Assembly (NCBI GenBank): GCA_012512865.1
Contig: JAAZDH010000147.1
Location: 1-8,883 of the forward strand
Reading direction: 5' to 3'
Source: Clostridiaceae bacterium
Lineage (GTDB): Bacteria > Bacillota > Clostridia > Acetivibrionales > DUMC01
Length of the DNA: 8,883 bases
Both the position numbers and the translations under genes were made by a program. Numbering within the stretch: position 1 is the first letter of the stretch; the number at the start of each line of letters is the position of its first letter. Below, in pieces: positions 4,214 through 8,883 of this stretch. The notes beneath the pieces are model-generated. The model was not told the DNA's origin. It did not search any database and was given only the letters and a program-made list of their open reading frames with translations.

Positions 4214-6565
4214 TTAATTCGAACTCATATACCTTAGCCTGTATTCTTTCGGGGTGTAGCCATATTTTATTTTAAACCGGCTTATGTAATATTGCGGCGT
4301 AGAATAACCCATCATGGATGAAATTTCCTCGATTTTTAAATTAGTGTTAATCAGCAAATCAATGGAATGGTTAAGTCTCTGGGCAGACACAAACTCTGAA
4401 AAGCTTGTCCCGGTTTCATTTTTGAAAATCCTGCTGAGATGACTTGGGCTTATGTACAGTGCATTGGCAACAAACTGCAGTGATAGCTGGCAGTTTCCTA
4501 TATTATTTCTAATGATTTCGATAGCTTTTTGCACCATCTCACTATTAAGTTCGGAGCGAAGGCTTTCGATATGGTTAAAAATACTAATAATTGAACCTGT
4601 TAACCTGTCCATGAAGTGGTTGATATTAGCTATATCCGTATTGTCAATGGACAGATCCAACCCTTTACAGGAAGCTGTTTTCTCAACAATTGATATGCAG
4701 TCCGACAGTATCTTCATTACAGTGTCATAGCTGTATTTTTCACTCCTTATGGAACTAATAATACTGTCGAAAGCCTGCAGTGCGCCGTTGCGGTCGTGTT
4801 TCTGCAATGAATCCCGGAAAGCGTTTAGTAATGATTTGTCCATTTGCTTGTGTTTGTTGTTTTCCCATTTCAAGCTTTCATTTGCAGTAAAGATATGTTG
4901 CTCCGGGTAAATGTAATGGTATTTCAGGCTTTTTACGGCAGTTGTGTAGGATTCACATATCCGGTCCAGCTTTTCTGCTGGTATACCCACCCCAATATAC
5001 AACCTTGAACTGTGCCCATTAGCTTGAAGCAAAAACCGGTTTACAGTTTCAAGGACTTTTTCAATGCCTGATGTATGGTTAACAATAAGCACGATATTGC
5101 CATCTTTTTCACAACGGTAGCAAACGGACGTCCTTGTATCGAGAAGATTATGGATGGCATCCGCAATATCAATTTTTTTGTATTCATAAAGACGTGTATT
5201 TTCTGATTTGCCTTTCTTTCCAATATGGAGTGCCAAAACGCAAAAATATTTATGAGGGAATTCCAGCCCAAGCAATTGCATTCTTTCCTTAATTCGATTA
5301 ATGTCATCATGGTATTTTGATATAATATCCTGCAGAAAATTGTCCCGGAGTACAGGAAGAATTACTGTAAACTTTCTTTCCTGCTCCTTTAAATCAAATG
5401 TAAGGGTTTCAATAGTTGAGCGGATAATGTTGCAATCGCTTTCACTTCCAAATAAAGGCTTTTTATATATATCCTTGCAAAAATTAACCAGGGTTTTAAT
5501 TGGATTGGAAAGTTTCAAGGCGGAGATGAGCGACAACAATAAACCAATTATCACCGAAGCAATGGCTACCAAGGCAATAATCCTCAAAAGCAGCCCTGTG
5601 GAAATATTGTATTTTCCTGCAGGTGTTATGCTTATATATATCCAGTCGTTATACTCGGACGGGCTGTAGGAAACAACACAGGAAATCCCGTTTATATTGT
5701 GGATGAAATAGCCTTCCCGGTCCGTATCTTTAAATATCTTCTTTCCATAATCCAAGCCGGCAATATTCTTGCCAAGCAGTTCCTTGTCAGTGTGCGAGAT
5801 AATATCACCCATGCTGTCACATATTATTATTTTGTCAAATCCCTGGGCGGCAGTCTTTTTTATTATATTATAAAAAATCTTTTCATCGAGGGATATAATA
5901 ATGGCTCCCTCGGAATACGGCCCATCAAGAAGGCCTGTGCCTTGTATTTTCCGTACCATGTGTATTACGCTCTGCGGGACGGGGTAGTTTACCGTGGACT
6001 TGGCGAAGACTTCGCTAAAATGATGATCAATGTGCCATGATGTCACTCCTATACTGTTTTCTACAAGCTTATGAAAATATAGCAGGTATTTTTGTTCTTC
6101 TATTTTGTTATAAAGGGTATGCCTGATGAATATATTCGAAACATATAGCTCATTAGAGGCAAAATAGATACCTACAGAATAAAGTATCGGGTTTATTGAG
6201 CTCATTGTTTTACAGTATTTTAATATATTGGTGGTGTCGTAAGTATTGCCTTTAAGGCTGCTTTAAAAATAATACGATATATAGGGGTTTACACTTGAAT
6301 CGTGGTATATTTTAATAGACAGTTCGTTGATACTGCCCAGGACGAGGCTGTCAACCGTATTTTTAAACTGGTTGAGCAGCCTGTTGTTTGATTCTATGGA
6401 TTGGTTGTTTAAGCTGTCATGAAGGAAGCTATACGATAGAATGCACATGAATAGTATACATGATAATATTATAAAAAAGTATGATATAAGGAGTTTAAGA
6501 AAATAGTTGCTGCCAAAGAATTTTTTGATGTGAATTTTTGTTTTTTCACGAATCTTACCAAGCAT
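4214..6565 (-). pseudogene. AraC-family transmembrane sensor/regulator, broken by one in-frame stop
   Basis: The full frame runs from ATG 6565-6563 (GGGGGG 6 nt upstream) to TAA 4216-4214, 783 codons, with a single TAA at codon 101 (6265-6263). Both sides are in one frame: an N-terminal piece 6565-6266 (100 aa), 19 codons, then an ORF restarting at ATG 6205 without an SD. Domains in full-length numbering: basic N-terminus and TM1 (about 22-46, FLKLLISYFFIILSCILFMC); a large extracellular sensor region (about 47-320, Cache-like by position); TM2 (about 325-350, LLLRIIALVAIASVIIGLLL); a HAMP-like LSNPIKTLVNFCKDI; a middle domain as in YesN/GGDEF-fold regulators; and two AraC HTHs at 677-783 (LSLQFVANALYISPSHLSRI and KIEEISSMMGYSTPQYYISR). 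This architecture is that of two-TM AraC regulators next to LplA-type sugar-binding genes, and it is divergent from exactly such a gene here. The C-terminal piece still contains TM2 and the HTH but not TM1 and has no proper start, so function is doubtful. Confidence 0.85.
6263..6265 (-). other. In-frame TAA interrupting the AraC regulator
   Basis: The minus-strand codons read TAT TTT TAA AGC AGC CTT AAA GGC. Because the frame is the same before and after, the cause must be a substitution (for example from AAA, CAA, GAA or TTA), not an indel. TAA is used as a normal stop elsewhere in this window, which argues against a recoded codon. Confidence 0.85.
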
Positions 6566-6576
6566 ATTTAACCCCC

Positions 6577-6591
6577 CATGCGAATTGCATG
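6577..6591. promoter_or_regulatory. Palindrome CATGC-GAATT-GCATG beside the AraC gene's SD
   Basis: Perfect 5-bp arms flank a 5-nt centre. On the minus strand the structure ends right at the G-run that serves as SD for ATG 6565. A nearby ATGCAT/GCATGC cluster at 6609-6616 resembles its arm. It may be an operator or a leader hairpin; the arms are short. Confidence 0.3.
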
Positions 6592-6625
6592 TAACAATAA
6601 TACTTCTTGCATGCATATATAAAAA

Positions 6626-6758
6626 CAGTATTGAATCCTGAAGCTAACGATATCGATAATATTACGTCCTGTATATGACAGCAGTATTACATTCTTCATA
6701 TAACGATAGTATTATAACCTAAATGCAGCGGCAATACCATATCCTGTATCCAACAGCA
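6626..6758. repeat. Degenerate 25-31-bp-period direct repeats
   Basis: Three 27-nt segments align without gaps: 6626-6652, 6682-6708 and 6732-6758. The shared core reads CARTAYY, then ATYCT, then AAC and a final A. The third differs from the second mostly by transitions. Two further, weaker copies fit between them at 6657-6681 and 6707-6731. The array is old and diverged. It lies upstream of the AraC gene and may hold its own binding sites or be slippage debris. Confidence 0.55.
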
Positions 6759-6824
6759 ATATAAGCAGCAAAACTTATAGCCTAAATCAGAGCTGAAGCA
6801 CGAAAATATTTTTAAACAGTACAT

Positions 6825-6929
6825 CTTGCCTATACTCGTACTACTAATACCATAGGCTTATATGCTTTATGCATTATAATATATTATGTTGTAAATTCCG
6901 TATTCTTGCTATATCCTTACTATACTAAT
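6825..6929. repeat. Pair of diverged 25-26-bp direct repeats
   Basis: The segments at 6825-6850 and 6905-6929 both read CTTGC, TATA, TC, TTACT or GTACT, ACTAAT with small gaps. They are 80 nt apart in the same divergent region. The sequence between is AT-rich and holds a TATAAT at 6885-6890 with no good -35. Confidence 0.4.
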
Positions 6930-7061
6930 TATATCCTATTTTATCCGGTTATTAAAGATTGTTATTGCTATAAAAGCATCTATTTATAATTTTTGCACAT
7001 AATTATTATTCCTTGCCTGTGAAAGCAGAAAAGAAATCAAACTCCTTGCATAATTTTGTTA

Positions 7062-7090
7062 TTGTAAGGGCCTGCTAGTTGCCCTAATAT
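7062..7090 (+). promoter_or_regulatory. Putative promoter with inverted repeat for the solute-binding gene
   Basis: TTGTAA (7062-7067), a 17-nt spacer and TAATAT (7085-7090) form a plausible weak vegetative promoter. The spacer is filled by the inverted repeat AGGGC (7067-7071), nine bases, GCCCT (7081-7085), which touches both hexamers. A regulator bound there would compete with RNA polymerase. The GC content of this IR contrasts with its AT-rich surroundings. Confidence 0.35.
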
Positions 7091-7840
7091 GAAAATATAA
7101 GCCGTGCGCATGGCAAACAAGAGGAATAGGTAAAAGAAAGGGGAGTATTTATGAAGATATCTAAATCTTTACGAGTTGTTCTATGTATTCTTTTGGGAAT
7201 TATGCTGCTTATAGTAACTGTTTTGGGCGGCTGTTCTCCCAAAGGCGAGGACAAAACTAATACAACACAGACTTCACCTCAAGGCGGGCAATCAGGGGAG
7301 GAACCTACTACGAAAAAACCCGATGAAATCAGTATTTTTTACGGTACTGCCGGAATTGCGATTCCTGAAGGACAAAGTGCGAAGGACAATCCATACCTGA
7401 ACAAAATTGCAGAGATGGCCAATGTTACCTTCAAGGAAGTTACCGTGCCAGAATATGCAGATTTCCAAACAAAATTTGATTTAATGGTGTCATCAGGCAA
7501 TATTCCTGATTTTGTCCATTGCTGGCAGCCGGTTACTGTCCAGAGGGAAGGTGCAAAGGGAGCTTTCCTGGAATTGAGTGATATTATAAAGAATTCTCCG
7601 GTCCTCTCAAAAATATATGACAATGTCAGGCTTGAGATGATGAAAGATGAAAAAGGTAAAATCTATGCCCTCAGAACTCTCGGTTCAAAGGTCCCTATGT
7701 CGTGCGTAGTTAGGGCGGACCTGCTTGATGAGGTTAATGATGGAATCATGCCGGTAACACCCGATGAATGGTACGAGGTATTCAAAAAACTGAAGGAGAA
7801 ATACCCTGATTCGGTACCGTATTCGGCACGCGGCAACTTG

Positions 7841-7843
7841 TAA
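7841..7843 (+). other. In-frame TAA in the solute-binding lipoprotein gene
   Basis: The codons read GGC AAC TTG TAA TTC ATG CAG CTT TTC. The frame stays coding-like on both sides, so this is a substitution. Truncation here would leave a 230-residue half protein. Confidence 0.8.
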
Positions 7844-7969
7844 TTCATGCAGCTTTTCTTCAAGGCCTACGGTGTGCAAATAAGTGGTTCTCCAGACTGG
7901 CAATATAAGGACGGGAAGATAATTCATGCATTTGAGGCGCCGCTTTGCAGGGAGGCGGTTCTATTTCAT

Positions 7970-7974
7970 AAAAA
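7970..7974 (+). other. -1 frameshift in an A5 run of the solute-binding lipoprotein gene
   Basis: Upstream the frame reads EAVLFHK; downstream the family-like KLYEEGLLDP is in the next frame. Adding one A to the run (CAT AAA AAA CTG TAC GAA) restores continuity, so a single base was lost from a homopolymer, either in the genome or in the read. Confidence 0.75.
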
Positions 7975-8770
7975 CTGTACGAAGAAGGCTTGCTGGACCC
8001 GACATTCGTAACAAATACCATCCAGGATTATTATGAAAAAGCATGGTACAATCAAATGATCATATACCCGGACGACCTGAATTCTGTTATTACTTACATA
8101 GGACACTATATTAATAATGGCGTTGAGGAAGCCATAGCTGTTCCCGGGCCCTTGCCAAGAGTGGATGATCCCAGGGTCACGGATGATGATGTCTATACGC
8201 CCGCCGGTATACTTGAAGGCCACTGCGTTGCTATCGGCGCATCCACGAAACACAAGGATGCAGTTGTCAGGTTAATTGAAGTCCTGTTGTCCGATGAAGT
8301 GGATAAGCTTTCATCCTGGGGTATTGAAGGAGTTGACTATACGATGGAAAACGGGCAGATGAAGCCTACCCCAACATCCCTGGAAACATTTAACGTGCGC
8401 AGTCTGTATGGCTTTATGTTTACATACAGTTCAGATAGGCTTTCGGATATATTCCTGGATATGGAATTGCAAAAAGTCAATCCTTCTATAAGGGATGAAT
8501 ATGCTGCTCGCTTCAAGGAAGGCATGAAAATTGCCTTTGAACAGCAGTCAAAGGCTTCAATCAACCTCATGGACTTTATAAAGCTCAGTGATGATACGAT
8601 TACAAAAAAGACCGAAGCAGCTCAACTTGCGACATCTATAGTGGCGAAGGCAATCATAGGGGAAATCAGCATGGAGGAATATGACCAGCAGGTAAGGGAT
8701 TTCCTTAAAACATATCAATTTATAACTGATGAATACAATAATAAGCTCCCTGATGTATTGAAGCTAATGG

Positions 8771-8865
8771 GTAAATAAAGAAGCATAAGCTGTTGAAATA
8801 TCTTGGTACAGCTATTTGAACATAAAGAGCAAAATGGTGTAAATAAAGAAGCATAAGATGTTGAA
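8771..8865 (+). repeat. 27-bp direct repeat, 68-bp spacing, covering the gene's stop codon
   Basis: Segments 8771-8797 and 8839-8865 are identical except one base (C8790 against A8858). The shared core includes GTAAATAAAGAAGCATAAG and TGTTGAA. The first copy contains the last codons and TAA of the solute-binding gene. The second lies in the 3' flank, preceded by ATGGT as the first is by ATGGG. This looks like a fairly recent tandem duplication of a 68-bp unit. No terminator is seen in 8779-8883. Confidence 0.8.
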
Positions 8866-8883
8866 CATCGCCCGGGTTGAGGA

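Larger units (their letters stand above)
6566..7150. other. 585-nt divergent regulatory region between the AraC and solute-binding genes
   Basis: No coding frame is credible here. The region is AT-rich and holds a palindrome next to the AraC gene's SD, a family of degenerate 25-28-bp repeats (6626-6758), a second pair of related repeats (6825-6850 and 6905-6929) and a putative promoter with an overlapping inverted repeat before the solute-binding gene. It is the natural place for binding of the AraC protein. Confidence 0.7.
7151..8778 (+). pseudogene. LplA/YtcQ-like extracellular sugar-binding lipoprotein, broken by a stop and a frameshift
   Basis: ATG 7151 has AAAGGGGAG 5 nt upstream. The signal peptide (MKISKSLRVVLCILLGIMLL) ends in lipobox L-G-G-C with Cys28, followed by a Thr/Gln/Gly/Pro-rich linker and a bacterial solute-binding domain from about residue 60 (DEISIFYGTAGIAIPEGQSA; FDLMVSSGNIPDFVHCW). 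These ABC-importer receptors capture oligosaccharides outside the cell and deliver them to LplB/YtcP-type permeases. Codon 231 is TAA (7841-7843), but the same frame continues with family-like sequence (MQLFFKAYGVQISGSPDWQY) to about 7969. The frame then shifts by one in A5 (7970-7974) and goes on as KLYEEGLLDPTFVTNT to TAA 8776-8778. Restoring one A and reading past the stop gives about 542 residues, normal for the family. The C-terminal ORF alone lacks a real start. Two independent lesions make function unlikely; sequencing error is the alternative. No permease gene is visible before the window ends. Confidence 0.85.

Noticed and set aside
4452..6040. Several plus-strand frames of 92-122 codons inside the AraC gene, including 5301-5669 and 5699-6040
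   Set aside because: They overlap a gene with clear TM and HTH motifs on the other strand and have no SD or recognisable domain.
6248..6258. Palindrome GCCTTTAAGGC next to the AraC nonsense codon
   Set aside because: It is inside coding sequence, only 5 bp per arm, with no T-run; probably chance.
6263..7843. Stop-codon reassignment (readthrough of TAA) as explanation for both in-frame stops
   Set aside because: TAA ends intact genes in this window (for example at 3886-3888), the two contexts share no motif, and the second gene also has a frameshift, which readthrough cannot explain. Pyrrolysine and selenocysteine use TAG and TGA.

Overview
The window looks like chromosome of an AT-rich, low-GC Gram-positive bacterium, most likely a clostridial Firmicute (class-level inference only). 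The grounds are strong AAGGAGG-type ribosome binding sites, lipoprotein signal peptides with clean lipoboxes, an ECF sigma factor beside a Yip1-type membrane protein, and a two-TM AraC regulator beside an LplA/YtcQ-like sugar-binding lipoprotein. No rRNA, tRNA, CRISPR array or intact mobile element is visible.

Layout. (1) 1-437, minus: N-terminal part of an unrecognised membrane protein running off the left edge. (2) 438-1155: gene-free. It holds a putative minus-strand promoter, two short degenerate tandem arrays, a hairpin that buries a perfect Shine-Dalgarno, and a stop-riddled reading frame behind it that looks like a gene relic. (3) 1156-1836, plus: an unrecognised lipoprotein. (4) 2073-3888, plus: a tight four-gene cassette of small lipoprotein, ECF sigma factor, small single-TM protein and Yip1-family membrane protein, with gaps of 10 nt, -4 nt and 4 nt. 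(5) 3953-4129: a doubtful small ORF. (6) 4214-6565, minus: an AraC-family transmembrane sensor/regulator broken by one in-frame TAA at codon 101. (7) 6566-7150: a divergent regulatory region with degenerate repeats. (8) 7151-8778, plus: an LplA-like solute-binding lipoprotein broken by an in-frame TAA and by a -1 frameshift in a run of A. (9) 8779-8883: a 68-bp-spaced duplication of the gene's 3' end.

How the genes work together (inference). The sigma cassette is the most coherent system. A secreted lipoprotein and two membrane proteins are co-transcribed with an ECF sigma factor that has no recognisable zinc-finger anti-sigma, so the 85-aa TM protein and/or the Yip1 protein are candidates for controlling it. 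The right half is a carbohydrate-uptake locus (membrane AraC regulator divergent from a binding lipoprotein) in which both partners carry nonsense mutations. It therefore looks like a locus that is jointly decaying, unless the stops are sequencing errors. Almost every intergenic space here carries short, diverged tandem repeats (10, 15, 16, 22, 25-28 and 68 bp periods), an unusual property of this region.
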